Assembly: GCA_017477205.1 (NCBI GenBank)
Contig: JAFUXE010000009.1
Span: forward strand, 1-64,000
Direction: 5' to 3'
DNA length: 64,000 bases
From: Alloprevotella sp.
Lineage (GTDB): Bacteria; Bacteroidota; Bacteroidia; Bacteroidales; Bacteroidaceae
The notes below the pieces were generated by a model. That model did no database searches and was not told the origin of the DNA. It saw only the letters and a list, made by a program, of their open reading frames with translations. The number at the start of each line of letters is the position of its first letter. Positions within the stretch are counted from its first letter, which is position 1. A program made the translations under genes and the position numbers. This document shows positions 32,880-41,191 of this stretch, in pieces.

Positions 32880-34343
32880 TTACTTTGCTTTTTTTGCCGC
32901 AGGCTTCTTGGCTGCCGCCTTTTTGGGAACTGCCTTCTCGGCCTTCGGTGCCGTCTTCTCAGCTTTTGGAGCCGCCTTGGCTGCTTTCTTGGCTGCGGCG
33001 GGCTTTGCTGCAGGCTTCTTCGCTGCCTTCGGAGCCTCGGGAGCGGCCTTCTCAAGGCGCGCCACCATGCTCTTGAGCTTTTCGATTTCCTTGTCCTTGA
33101 CTTCAAGTTCCGTCTCCTGGTTCTTAATCGTCGTCACGAGGGAGTTGATTTCCTCGTTGTCCATGTCGGGATAGAGATTGTTGACACGGGCGGTGAAGTC
33201 GCCGAGGATGTTCATGTAGTTTGTGAAGGCATCGTAGGGAGAATCGTAGATACCCCGATAGCCGCCATAGCTGTTGGCCTTCGTTGACATGAAACGGAGG
33301 TTGTTGGAAGCCTGCAAGTAGTCGAAGTCCTGCTGGAGCTTGCGGTCGCGGATGGCGCGTACGCGGTCGGCGATGCTGTAAAGCTTGTCGCAAGCCTCGC
33401 GCTGCATGGCATTTCCCAGCCACGGGGAGAGGTCGCGCTCTTCATCAACCCAGCTGGTGGGATATTCCACGACAAGGTCGCCTGCGGACTTCACCTTGGA
33501 ACAAATCTCGCTGGGCGTCGAGAAGGTGATGCCGCGCTGCTTGAACTGTGCGGGCAGAGCCTTCATGAACTCAAGGATGTTGGAACTCAGCGGCTGGAAG
33601 ATGCCCAGTGCGCAAAGTTCCATGAAGATGTTGAAGATTTGCTCTTCATCGGGGAACTGTGCCACCCAGTCGGCATAGCGGTCGGCGAAGAGGGGATATT
33701 CGCTCCAGGAAGAGTCGTTGAAGCGGAAGGAGATGTCCTCCGAAAGGCTGTGGTCGCGCAACAGGAGCTTGAGCTTCGGGTTGCGGCAGCAGTTATAGAC
33801 AAAATGGGGCGACTTCCAGCCGAGGACGTGTTTGGCCCCTTCGGCGAGCATACCCTTGAAGCCCATAGAGGCTACGGTCTCGCCGATTTCGTCGTCGTAA
33901 ATAAGGCAGCTGTTGCGCAGCACCTTGGGCGTCTGGCCGAAGAGTGCCTTCACCTTCTTGCAGAGGCGGTTCACCTCCTCGCGGAAGACGTCGGGGTTCT
34001 TCAGCGAAGAGAAGCCGTGGCTGTAGGGTTCAGCAAGGAACTCTACGGCTCCCGTCTCGTTCAGTTCGCCAAGCAGTTCCAGCACCTGCGGAGCGTAGTT
34101 CTCAAGGAGCTCAATGGCGGTGCCGCTGAGGGAAATGGCGCACTTGAAATAGCCGGGGTTCTTCTTCGCCATGTCGATGAGGGCTTCGAGCGCCGGCACG
34201 TAGCTCTTCTCGGCCGTCTCGGTGATGGAGCGCTCGTTCTCGTAGTCGTCGTAGTAATAGTGGTCGGTGCCGATGTCAAAGAAGCGATAGCGCTTCAGGT
34301 GGATATTTTGATGGATTTCAAAATATAAGCAAACGGTTTTCAT
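32880..34343 (-). CDS. GH57 alpha-amylase-like protein, probably inactive, with H1-like tail
   Basis: A 487-residue cytosolic protein. Residues 1-395 are homologous to Bacteroidales GH57 alpha-amylases (KRYRFFDIGTDHYY, EFLAEPYSHGFSSL, WSEYPLFADRY, WVDEERDLSPWLGN). From memory, active relatives read RNTELIYSD and DYETFGEHQ at the catalytic sites. Here the same places read RNSCLIYDD (Cys146 for the nucleophile Glu) and ELCALGIFQ (residues 242-250, Glu for the Asp). Both catalytic residues therefore seem lost, as described for some GH57-like proteins. After a coiled coil (about 405-440) comes a Lys/Ala/Pro-rich tail (KKPAAKPAAAKKAAKAAPK) like histone H1. It is the last gene of the glycogen operon, suggesting a structural or regulatory role. 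Confidence 0.85.
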   Translation of the reverse strand: MKTVCLYFEIHQNIHLKRYRFFDIGTDHYYYDDYENERSITETAEKSYVPALEALIDMAKKNPGYFKCAISLSGTAIELLENYAPQVLELLGELNETGAVEFLAEPYSHGFSSLKNPDVFREEVNRLCKKVKALFGQTPKVLRNSCLIYDDEIGETVASMGFKGMLAEGAKHVLGWKSPHFVYNCCRNPKLKLLLRDHSLSEDISFRFNDSSWSEYPLFADRYADWVAQFPDEEQIFNIFMELCALGIFQPLSSNILEFMKALPAQFKQRGITFSTPSEICSKVKSAGDLVVEYPTSWVDEERDLSPWLGNAMQREACDKLYSIADRVRAIRDRKLQQDFDYLQASNNLRFMSTKANSYGGYRGIYDSPYDAFTNYMNILGDFTARVNNLYPDMDNEEINSLVTTIKNQETELEVKDKEIEKLKSMVARLEKAAPEAPKAAKKPAAKPAAAKKAAKAAPKAEKTAPKAEKAVPKKAAAKKPAAKKAK

Positions 34344-34365
34344 TATTGTGTTGTTTTTGTTTTTA

Positions 34366-35622
34366 TTACTTGTTGATTACGTCCTGATAGCAGCGATAGA
34401 TGCGTTCGCCTACTTTCTCCCAGGTGATTTGCGCCACCTCCTTGATGCCCTCTTCGGCCAGATAGTCGTGATAGGCGTCGTTGGTGCAGATGGCATACAT
34501 CGCGTCGGCCATGGCATTGATGTCCCAATAGTCCGTCTTGATGCACTTGTCAAGAATCTCGCCGCAACCGCTCTGCTTGCTGATGATGGAGGGACATCCG
34601 CACTGCATAGCCTCAAGCGGCGCAATGCCGAAGGGCTCGCTGACAGAGGGCATGACGAAGACGTCGCTGTTCTTGTAGCATTCGTACACCTGCTTTCCCC
34701 GCATGAAGCCGGGGAAGTGGAAGCGGTCGGCAATGCCGCGCTCGGCGGCCAGCTTGATCATGTCGTTCATCATGTCGCCACTGCCCGCCATGCAGAAGCG
34801 GATATTGCGCGTACGCTTCAGGACGAGGGCGGCGGCTTCCACGAAGTATTCCGGTCCTTTCTGCATCGTGATGCGGCCGAGGAAGGTCACTACCTTCTCG
34901 TCAGGATTCTTGTGCGGCACGATGGCCTGTATCTCCTCACTGAGGGGATAGACGGCATTGTGCATGGCGATACACTTTGCTGGGTCTTGGTGGTAGTGGT
35001 TGATGACGGTCTGGCGCGTAAGCTCACTGACGCACATGATGCAGTCGGCATGGTCCATGCCGTCCTTCTCGATGCCATAGACGGTGGGGTTCACGTTGCC
35101 GCGGCTGCGGTCGAAGTCGGTTGCGTGCACGTGGATGACGAGGGGCTTTCCGCTAATCTGCTTCGCATGTACGCCGGCAGGGAAGGTGAGCCAGTCGTGG
35201 GCGTGGATGACATCGCATTCCTGTGCACGGGCGATGACGCCGGCAATGATGCTGAAATTGTTGATTTCCTCGTAGAGGTTAGAGGGATAGCCGCCTGCGA
35301 ACTCCAGGCAACCGAGGTCGTTGACGCCTTTATAGTTAAAGTCGGCATAGATGTGGTCGCGGAAGCGGTAGTATTCCTCCGGCGTGTTGTTCACCAGCCG
35401 TCCCTTGAGGTAGTCATAGTCTGGGTCGCGCCACGCCACGGGAACTTCGTTCATCCCAATGATGCGCAAGAACTTCTCCTCCTCGCCGCAGGGTTTGGGC
35501 AGGCAGAAGGTCGTCTCCACACCGGGAATCTTGCTGAGGCCGTTCGTGATGCCGTAGGACGCAACGGCAAGGCCTCCATATATTTTGGGAGGGAACTCCC
35601 ATCCGAACATTAAGACTTTCAT
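34366..35622 (-). CDS. GT4-type glycogen/starch synthase
   Basis: A 418-residue retaining glycosyltransferase with a GT-B fold. It begins MKVLMFGWEFPPKIYGGL, whose Gly-Gly loop binds the donor sugar nucleotide. The acceptor side has DVIHAHDWLTFPAGVHA. The C-terminal half has VTFLGRITMQKGPEYF and the catalytic E-x7-E element MPSVSEPFGIAPLEAMQCG. It probably elongates cytoplasmic glycogen. It sits 13 bp after the debranching enzyme gene and 22 bp before the GH57-like gene, forming one operon. Confidence 0.88.
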   Translation of the reverse strand: MKVLMFGWEFPPKIYGGLAVASYGITNGLSKIPGVETTFCLPKPCGEEEKFLRIIGMNEVPVAWRDPDYDYLKGRLVNNTPEEYYRFRDHIYADFNYKGVNDLGCLEFAGGYPSNLYEEINNFSIIAGVIARAQECDVIHAHDWLTFPAGVHAKQISGKPLVIHVHATDFDRSRGNVNPTVYGIEKDGMDHADCIMCVSELTRQTVINHYHQDPAKCIAMHNAVYPLSEEIQAIVPHKNPDEKVVTFLGRITMQKGPEYFVEAAALVLKRTRNIRFCMAGSGDMMNDMIKLAAERGIADRFHFPGFMRGKQVYECYKNSDVFVMPSVSEPFGIAPLEAMQCGCPSIISKQSGCGEILDKCIKTDYWDINAMADAMYAICTNDAYHDYLAEEGIKEVAQITWEKVGERIYRCYQDVINK

Positions 35623-35635
35623 GGTATGTGTTTCC

Positions 35636-37594
35636 TTATTCTTCTTCTATTTTATACTTCTCGAGCAGGTGCAGCGCGTTGAGGATGCCGCAGACATTCA
35701 TGGCAAACGAAATGGCGCCACGACCGCTGAAGCGCGGGTTGCCGTCGAAGAGCTCCGGAATCGTGCCAATGCAATGGTAGAAGAGTTCCTCCTCGAAGCC
35801 GATAAGCTGACGCTCGATGTAGTTGACGCCGCTCATCTTATAGACGCGCAGGTAGGCATTGAGGTAGAAGCCCGTGAGCCAAGGCCAGGCCGTACCCTGA
35901 TGGTAGGCGTAGTCGCGCTGCACTTGCGTGCCGACGTAGAGGGGATTGTAGCCGCCGCTCTTCGGGGAAAGGCTGCGAATGCCCTTCGGCGTGACAAGTT
36001 CCTTCGTGCAGATGTCCAGCACGCCCTTGCGCTCTTTCAGCGTCAGCGGCGAGAAGTCGAGGGCAATGGCGAAGAGCTGGTTGGGGCGTACGCTCCAGTC
36101 CATCATCTGGCCGTCCACGTAGTCAAGCAGGTAGCCGTGTTCGTTTAAGAAGGTCTGTTTGAATGATACCGCAAGTTTGTCGGCTTCTTTGTGCAGAAAC
36201 TCTGCCGTGTGACGGTCGGCTTCCGTTCCGAACTCCGTAAGCAGCTGCTCGTAGAACTTCAGGGCGTTGTACCACAGGGCGTTGAACTCCACGATATAGC
36301 CGGAACGCGGAATGATGGGGCGTCCGTCGGCCATGGAGTTCATCCACGTGACGGGCTTCTCCCTGCCGTTCGTGTAGAGCAGGCCGTTTTCGTGTACGAA
36401 GAGGTTGGGATGCTTTCCGCTCCGCACGTAGGCCATGATGTCGCGCAGCAAATCGCCATATTTCTCGTAGCATGCCTTGCGGCTGACGTACTTTCCGTAC
36501 ATCTGCAGGCAAAGGACAGCCCAGAGAAGCACGTCGGGCTGGTCCATCTCGTAGATTTTCACCGTCACAGGCTCGCCGTTGATGAACTGTCGGATAGCCT
36601 TCTCGGCGGTCTTCATGTAAGCCTCGTATTCCTCCACCTCGCCGATGCACAGCGTGAGGCCGGGCATGGCGATAAACGTGTCGCGTGCCCGCGGCGCGAA
36701 CCAGTGGTAGCCGGCCATGAGGTAGTTCTCGCCGTCGCGCTGGTACTTGAACTGGTGGGCGGCATGCATGAGGCAATGGTAGAAGCTGTCGAGGGGCAGG
36801 CGGGGGGCAATCTCCGCCTCCATCATCTGCTGCAGCTTCTTCGGGGCTTCAGGCTGCAAGGCGGCGGAGAAGATGACGCTCTCGCCCTTCTTGATGTCCA
36901 CCTCGAAATAGCCGGGCACGAAGAGGTCCTCAAGGGAATCGTATCCGCGCTCGCGCTCCTTGGGATATTCAAGGCCGCGATACCAGTCGGGCTGATAGAC
37001 AAACTCTGCCTTTTTATTCAGCTGCATGTTCAGGTCGGGATATCCCTTGTACATGTTCACGCGGATACCGCCGTCGATGGGCTCATAGCCTGTGTTGGCG
37101 GTGCGGTTCTCGTGCGTCCACTGGCGCACGCTGCGGAAGGCCAGGTAGGGTTTGAGGCGCAACGTGGTCTTGCTGTGGGCCTCGAGCAACGTGTAGCGCA
37201 CGTAGAGGCGGGAGTCGAAGACGCCGTAGCTGATTTCCTTCTTCAGCACCACGCCGCCGATGCGATAGGTCCACGTGGGGACTTTCTCCCATTCGAAGGA
37301 ACTGATGTATTTGTGCCCCTTGGGGCTGTAGTTGTCTCCCTGGTATTTGTGCAGTCCCAGGTTAAATTCCGCACCGTGCTGGACAACGGTCTCGTCCAAC
37401 GACGAAAGCAGCACGTGGTTCTCGTCATCCAGTTCGGGAACCGGCACGACGAGCAACCCGTGATACTTACGGATATTGCACCCCACGAGCGTGGTGGAGC
37501 AATAGGCGCCGCTACGACTGGTAATCAGGAACTCCTTGAAAAGGGAGTCCTGAAGGTTCGTCATCTGCGTCTTGTCAAAACGTAGGTAGGACAT
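35636..37594 (-). CDS. Glycogen debranching enzyme (GDE N- and C-terminal domains)
   Basis: A 652-residue amylo-alpha-1,6-glucosidase of the bacterial/archaeal GDE type (GH133-like). The N-terminal beta-sandwich (about 15-240) includes SGAYCSTTLVGCNIRKYHGL. The C-terminal (alpha/alpha)6 barrel (about 270-640) has GYHWFAPRARDTFIAMPGL, PVTWMNSMADGRPIIPRSGY (shown in part), VEFNALWYNAL and AYHQGTAWPWLTGFY, the usual catalytic-cleft motifs. It removes branch-point glucose during glycogen turnover. It is the first gene of the operon; the 37595-37705 spacer has no clear promoter match. Confidence 0.9.
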   Translation of the reverse strand: MSYLRFDKTQMTNLQDSLFKEFLITSRSGAYCSTTLVGCNIRKYHGLLVVPVPELDDENHVLLSSLDETVVQHGAEFNLGLHKYQGDNYSPKGHKYISSFEWEKVPTWTYRIGGVVLKKEISYGVFDSRLYVRYTLLEAHSKTTLRLKPYLAFRSVRQWTHENRTANTGYEPIDGGIRVNMYKGYPDLNMQLNKKAEFVYQPDWYRGLEYPKERERGYDSLEDLFVPGYFEVDIKKGESVIFSAALQPEAPKKLQQMMEAEIAPRLPLDSFYHCLMHAAHQFKYQRDGENYLMAGYHWFAPRARDTFIAMPGLTLCIGEVEEYEAYMKTAEKAIRQFINGEPVTVKIYEMDQPDVLLWAVLCLQMYGKYVSRKACYEKYGDLLRDIMAYVRSGKHPNLFVHENGLLYTNGREKPVTWMNSMADGRPIIPRSGYIVEFNALWYNALKFYEQLLTEFGTEADRHTAEFLHKEADKLAVSFKQTFLNEHGYLLDYVDGQMMDWSVRPNQLFAIALDFSPLTLKERKGVLDICTKELVTPKGIRSLSPKSGGYNPLYVGTQVQRDYAYHQGTAWPWLTGFYLNAYLRVYKMSGVNYIERQLIGFEEELFYHCIGTIPELFDGNPRFSGRGAISFAMNVCGILNALHLLEKYKIEEE

Positions 37595-37705
37595 AGGTCT
37601 TATTTAAGGTTTTAGTATTTTGTTTCGTTTCGTTGGCGTAAAGGTAGGAAGAAATCACAACTAAAGAAAATTTTTCGGAAAAAAAAGCTCAAAAAAGGGG
37701 AACTC

Positions 37706-38638
37706 CTAACGGTTTCCCCCGATATCCCACGTTTTTAACAGCATTTTTAGGGTCTTTCCTGCATCTTTTTCGGGCAATTCCACCCAGCGTATGGGAACAC
37801 CCCGACGCTCCATCCCCCGGAAATATGTCATCTGGCGCTTGGCAAACTGGTGGATGGCGATTTCAAGCTGCCGGAACATTTCCGCGAAGTCCATCTGCCC
37901 CGTCAGGTGCAGCGTCAGGTACTTGTATTCAAGGCCGTAGTAGATAAGGTCCTCAGGGGGAATGCCTTCATCCAGCAGGCCGCGCACCTCGTCCAGCATG
38001 CCTTCCTCAAGGCGCCGGCGGAGGCGGGCGGTGATGCGGGCGCGACGCACGTCGCGCTCCACCTTCAGGCCTATCGTGCGGGAGGAGAACTGCGGGAAGG
38101 GGCGCTCCGGAATCGGCTCGCGACGGTAGTACTCCTCAATCTCTATGGCGCGAATGGCGCGCTGCGCCGTATCTACATCCGTCGTGTTGTGGAGCCGTTT
38201 GTACGTGCCCAGTATTTCCGTGAGCTCCTCCAGGCTTTTGTCCTCCAGGCTTTTGCGCAACCCGGGGTTCTGCGGCACTTCGCTGAGGCGGTAGCCGCGA
38301 AGGATGCTCTCAAGGTAGAGGCCGCTGCCGCCGCAGAGTATCACCTCATGCCCGCGGCTGCGGATGTCCTCGTACGCGCGCAGGAAGTCGCGCTGGTACT
38401 CATATATATTATATTTGTATCCCGGCTCGCAGATGTCCACGAGATGCACGGGCACACGCCTGCCGTCGGGGAGCGCATACTCGCCGAGGTCCTTTCCCGT
38501 GCCGATGTCCATGCGGCGGTACACCTGCCGGGAGTCGGCAGAAATGATTTCGGCGTCTATTTCCGCCGCAAGGGCTACGGCGGCTGCCGTCTTCCCGCAG
38601 GCCGTAGGGCCAAGGATTGTGATGAGTTCGTAGGACAT
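37706..38638 (-). CDS. miaA: tRNA dimethylallyltransferase
   Basis: MiaA, 310 residues, adds a dimethylallyl group to A37 of tRNAs reading UNN codons. It uses DMAPP from the MEP pathway that IspG feeds. The P-loop is GPTACGKTAAAVAL (about residues 9-16). DSRQVYRRMDIGTGK carries the substrate Asp and Gln. GGSGLYLESILRGY and the tRNA-binding QFAKRQMTYFRGM region follow. The ATG at 38638 is chosen. The same frame is open upstream to 38791, but that stretch encodes a relic of a secreted-protein tail. Confidence 0.95.
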   Translation of the reverse strand: MSYELITILGPTACGKTAAAVALAAEIDAEIISADSRQVYRRMDIGTGKDLGEYALPDGRRVPVHLVDICEPGYKYNIYEYQRDFLRAYEDIRSRGHEVILCGGSGLYLESILRGYRLSEVPQNPGLRKSLEDKSLEELTEILGTYKRLHNTTDVDTAQRAIRAIEIEEYYRREPIPERPFPQFSSRTIGLKVERDVRRARITARLRRRLEEGMLDEVRGLLDEGIPPEDLIYYGLEYKYLTLHLTGQMDFAEMFRQLEIAIHQFAKRQMTYFRGMERRGVPIRWVELPEKDAGKTLKMLLKTWDIGGNR

Positions 38639-38639
38639 G

Positions 38640-38720
38640 CCTGGTGTTTTATTTGTCAATCGCCACTTCACGGTCAGCACTTTCTTCCCGCCTTCGATGA
38701 ACACGCCTTGCTGCGGCTCC
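38640..38720 (-). pseudogene. Relic of a secreted-protein C-terminal tail in the miaA leader
   Basis: The minus strand reads REPQQGVFIEGGKKVLTVKW in frame with miaA. This matches the end of the secreted protein at 28818-30278 (ISIEGGRKLL) and the IxxGKKxL tails of Prevotella secreted proteins. The DNA CTTCCCGCCTTCGATGAACA resembles CCTCCCGCCTTCAATGCTGA at the end of that gene. It is probably a leftover 3' end of a lost gene, now serving as the 5' leader of miaA. Confidence 0.45.
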
Positions 38721-38738
38721 CGTGTGAGCCTGCGCCCA

Positions 38739-38769
38739 CAAAAGTACGGAAAAACTGCCGTCCTCCAAA
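38739..38769 (-). promoter_or_regulatory. Promoter for miaA
   Basis: TTTG (38766-38769), 19 bp, TACTTTTG (38739-38746) on the minus strand, an exact consensus match. The leader to miaA would be about 94 nt and would include the relic at 38640-38720. Confidence 0.75.
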
Positions 38770-38799
38770 GCCTGCGGGCATATATTTGCATTTTTAAAA

Positions 38800-38836
38800 C
38801 AGAAAAGCCGCCCGGCTCTCGGAAGAGTCGGGCGGC
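38800..38836 (-). terminator. Terminator of gapA
   Basis: GCCGCCCG-G-CTCT and AGAG-T-CGGGCGGC (38807-38836) form a 12-bp stem with a 4-nt loop. CTTTTCTGTTTT follows on the minus strand. It lies 38 bp past the gapA stop. Confidence 0.85.
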
Positions 38837-38873
38837 ATAACCCTATACGTTGAAATAATTGTCTGGAGAGGGA

Positions 38874-39899
38874 TTATTTCAGCTCGGCGAGGTACTTGAT
38901 GGTGCGAACCATCTGGCTCGTGTAGCTGTTCTCGTTGTCGTACCAAGCAACAACCTGTACGAGGGAGTTGCCGTCGCCGATCTTGCTGACCATCGTCTGG
39001 TTGGCGTCGAAGAGGGAGCCGAAGCGCATGCCGATGATGTCGCTGCTGACGAGCTTCTCCTCGGTGTAGCCGAAGCTTTCGTTCGTGGCAGCCTTCATGG
39101 CAGCGTTGATGTCCTCAACGGTAACTTCGCCCTTGACAACGGCGTGCAGGATGGTCGTGGAACCCGTGGGCGTCGGAACGCGCTGTGCAGCGCCGATCAG
39201 CTTGCCGTTCAGCTCGGGGATAACGAGGCCGATAGCCTTGGCAGCACCCGTGGAGTTGGGAACGATGTTCTGGGCACCTGCGCGGGCACGCTGAACGTCA
39301 CCCTTGCGCTGCGGGCCGTCGAGAATCATCTGGTCGCCCGTGTAGGCGTGAACGGTCGTCATGATACCGCTCTGGATGGGAGCGAAGTCGTTCAGGGCCT
39401 TCGTCATGGGGGCGAGGCAGTTCGTGGTGCAGGAAGCTGCGGAGATGACCGTGTCGGCGGGCGTCAGCGTCTCGTGGTTCACGTTATAGACGATGGTGGG
39501 GAGGTCGTTGCCTGCGGGGGCGGAGATGACAACCTTCTTGGCACCGGCCTGGATGTGTGCGGAAGCCTTTTCCTTGGAGGTGTAGAAGCCCGTGCACTCG
39601 AGGACAACGTCAACGTTCAGCTCACCCCAGGGGAGTTCGGCTGCGTTGGGCTTTGCGTAGATGGTGATTTCCTTGCCGTCAACGATGATGCTGTTGTCGG
39701 TGCAGTCCACCGTGTGCTTGTTCTCACCAAACTTGCCGCAGAAACCGCCCTGTGCGGTGTCGTACTTCAGGAGGTGGGCAAGCATCTTGGGGCTTGTCAG
39801 GTCGTTGATAGCAACTACTTCATAGCCGTCAGCCTCAAACATCTGACGGAAAGCGAGACGGCCGATGCGGCCGAAACCGTTAATTGCAACTTTTGTCAT
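38874..39899 (-). CDS. gapA: Glyceraldehyde-3-phosphate dehydrogenase
   Basis: Type I GAPDH, 341 residues, a central glycolytic enzyme. The Rossmann motif GFGRIGR lies at residues 8-14. The catalytic Cys157 is in [12 protein letters not shown] and the partner His is in [17 protein letters not shown] near the C terminus completes the NAD site. Codon choice is very uniform, as expected for a highly expressed gene. It diverges from mscL, and their promoters overlap around 39986-40017. Confidence 0.97.
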   Translation of the reverse strand: MTKVAINGFGRIGRLAFRQMFEADGYEVVAINDLTSPKMLAHLLKYDTAQGGFCGKFGENKHTVDCTDNSIIVDGKEITIYAKPNAAELPWGELNVDVVLECTGFYTSKEKASAHIQAGAKKVVISAPAGNDLPTIVYNVNHETLTPADTVISAASCTTNCLAPMTKALNDFAPIQSGIMTTVHAYTGDQMILDGPQRKGDVQRARAGAQNIVPNSTGAAKAIGLVIPELNGKLIGAAQRVPTPTGSTTILHAVVKGEVTVEDINAAMKAATNESFGYTEEKLVSSDIIGMRFGSLFDANQTMVSKIGDGNSLVQVVAWYDNENSYTSQMVRTIKYLAELK

Positions 39900-39985
39900 G
39901 ATTGCGTGTTTAGATTTTTTATTGATTAAGTGAGTATTTCGCCTTTTTTCGGGGGAAAAATTGAAATTATTTCCTTTTTGCGCCG

Positions 39986-40017
39986 CAAAATTACAAAACG
40001 TTTTTTACTTTTGCAAC
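39986..40017 (-). promoter_or_regulatory. Promoter for gapA
   Basis: TAATTTTG (39986-39993) on the minus strand is preceded at 20 bp by GTTG (40014-40017). Transcription would begin about 39980 with an 80-nt leader. It overlaps the opposite-facing mscL promoter. Confidence 0.6.
40006..40013 (+). promoter_or_regulatory. -7 element for mscL
   Basis: TACTTTTG matches TAnnTTTG. TTTG at 39977-39980 lies 25 bp upstream, longer than usual. The leader to the ATG at 40129 would be about 110 nt. Confidence 0.5.
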
Positions 40018-40128
40018 TGAAAAGGGCGAAGAAACGCTTAATTTTTAACAATAATCTGCATGTTTGCGGCTGGCGGGAGCCTCTTCCCCCCGAAAATGCC
40101 AACTGCATCTGCTAAAAAAAACAATTCT

Positions 40129-40527
40129 ATGGGACTCATTAAGGAATTCAAGGACTTTGCCATGAAGGGCAACGTCATGGACATGGCTGTCGGCGTGATC
40201 ATCGGCGGCGCGTTCGGAAAAATCGTCAGCTCCCTGGTGGACGACGTCCTCATGCCGCTCATCGGTATGGTTACAGGCAACGTGGACTTCACCACGCTGG
40301 CGCTGCAGATTGGCGACGGCGAGGGTGCCGCCGTCCTGAAGTACGGCACGTTCATCCAGAACGTCGTCGATTTCCTCATCGTGGCACTCTGCATCTTCTT
40401 CATGCTGAAGGGTATCAACAAGCTCAACCACAAGAAGCAGGAGGAGCCCGCACCCGAAGCACCCGCAGAGCCCTCCGACGAGGTGAAGCTCCTCACGGAG
40501 ATCCGCGACGCGCTGAAGCAGAAGTAA
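40129..40527 (+). CDS. mscL: Large-conductance mechanosensitive channel
   Basis: MscL, 132 residues, opens under membrane tension to release solutes during osmotic downshock. The N-terminal amphipathic helix and first transmembrane helix read [20 protein letters not shown] and [19 protein letters not shown], with the conserved gate-forming Gly/Ala face. The second transmembrane helix is [21 protein letters not shown] charged C-terminal helix ends the protein ([15 protein letters not shown]). The ATG at 40129 gives the canonical start; an upstream ATG would add 23 non-homologous residues. Confidence 0.95.
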   Translation: MGLIKEFKDFAMKGNVMDMAVGVIIGGAFGKIVSSLVDDVLMPLIGMVTGNVDFTTLALQIGDGEGAAVLKYGTFIQNVVDFLIVALCIFFMLKGINKLNHKKQEEPAPEAPAEPSDEVKLLTEIRDALKQK

Positions 40528-40549
40528 TTCGCGCGACTCCCGAATTGCT

Positions 40550-40597
40550 AACGATGGGCTAAAGCACCACTCCCGCTTTAACCCATCGTTACTTTTT
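40550..40597 (+). terminator. Terminator of mscL
   Basis: AACGATGGGCTAAAGC (40550-40565 region) pairs with GCTTTAACCCATCGTT (40575-40590) with one mismatch, followed by ACTTTTTGG. Confidence 0.85.
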
Positions 40598-40644
40598 GGG
40601 GCGCGTGCGGAGTTGGCGGCGCAGCTATCCCGCAAGTTGTCCAA

Positions 40645-40682
40645 TCCATCCAAACCACTATATATATGTCAGTTTGGATGGA
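40645..40682. repeat. 11-bp inverted repeat upstream of the 22-bp array
   Basis: TCCATCCAAAC (40645-40655) and GTTTGGATGGA (40672-40682) are exact reverse complements around a 16-nt AT-rich loop that contains TATATATA. It lies 39 bp before the tandem array. Confidence 0.8.
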
Positions 40683-40721
40683 TGGACGCGAAACGGCTCG
40701 GACGCGGAACAGTACAACGCT

Positions 40722-40941
40722 TTGCGCACACGGATTGATTGATGTGCGCACACGGATCATTTCATGTGCGCAGACGGATTGATTGATGTGCGCAGACGGA
40801 TCATTTCATGTGCGCAGACGGATTGATTGATGTGCGCACACGGATTGATTGATGTGCGCACACGAATTGATTGATGTGCGCACACGAATTGATTGATGTG
40901 CGCACACGGATAATTTCATATGCGCAGACGGATTCGACGGA
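40722..40941. repeat. Ten 22-bp tandem units
   Basis: Ten units start every 22 bp from 40722 with no insertion or deletion. All have GTGCGCA(C/G)ACG(G/A)AT at the left. The right half is either TGATTGAT or CATTTCAT, alternating in units 1-5, so the array mixes two variants. A weak ATTTCAT form ends it. Nothing in it looks coding or CRISPR-like, since there are no unique spacers. The remainder of 40598-41099 holds no gene; 41022-41058 contains a GTGACGA-type 7-bp repeat. Confidence 0.9.
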
Positions 40942-41099
40942 ATGGCCGGAACCAAAGCGGAGGCTACGTCGCAAAGAATTTGCCCTGCGGAGCAATGGTG
41001 GAAAATGGTGGGAAAATTTGAGTGACGAGTGACAAGTGACGGGTGACGAGCGGCAGGCCCATGCTTCCCGCAGAATTTTGTTAACGTGTCCCTAAGCTC

Positions 41100-41130
41100 T
41101 TGTGCGAACCGTTTTTTCTTGTTATCTTTG
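41100..41130 (+). promoter_or_regulatory. Promoter for the lipoprotein at 41192
   Basis: TTG (41100-41102), 20 bp, TATCTTTG (41123-41130). The leader to the ATG at 41192 would be about 55 nt. Confidence 0.65.
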
Positions 41131-41191
41131 CATCGCGAACGCAGCACAAACCACACAACCAAACATACCAAACACTCAAACACACACAGAC

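Noticed and set aside
40722..40941. CRISPR array
   Set aside because: The 22-bp units are contiguous; there are no unique spacers, no leader and no cas genes in the window. The same holds for 77-215.
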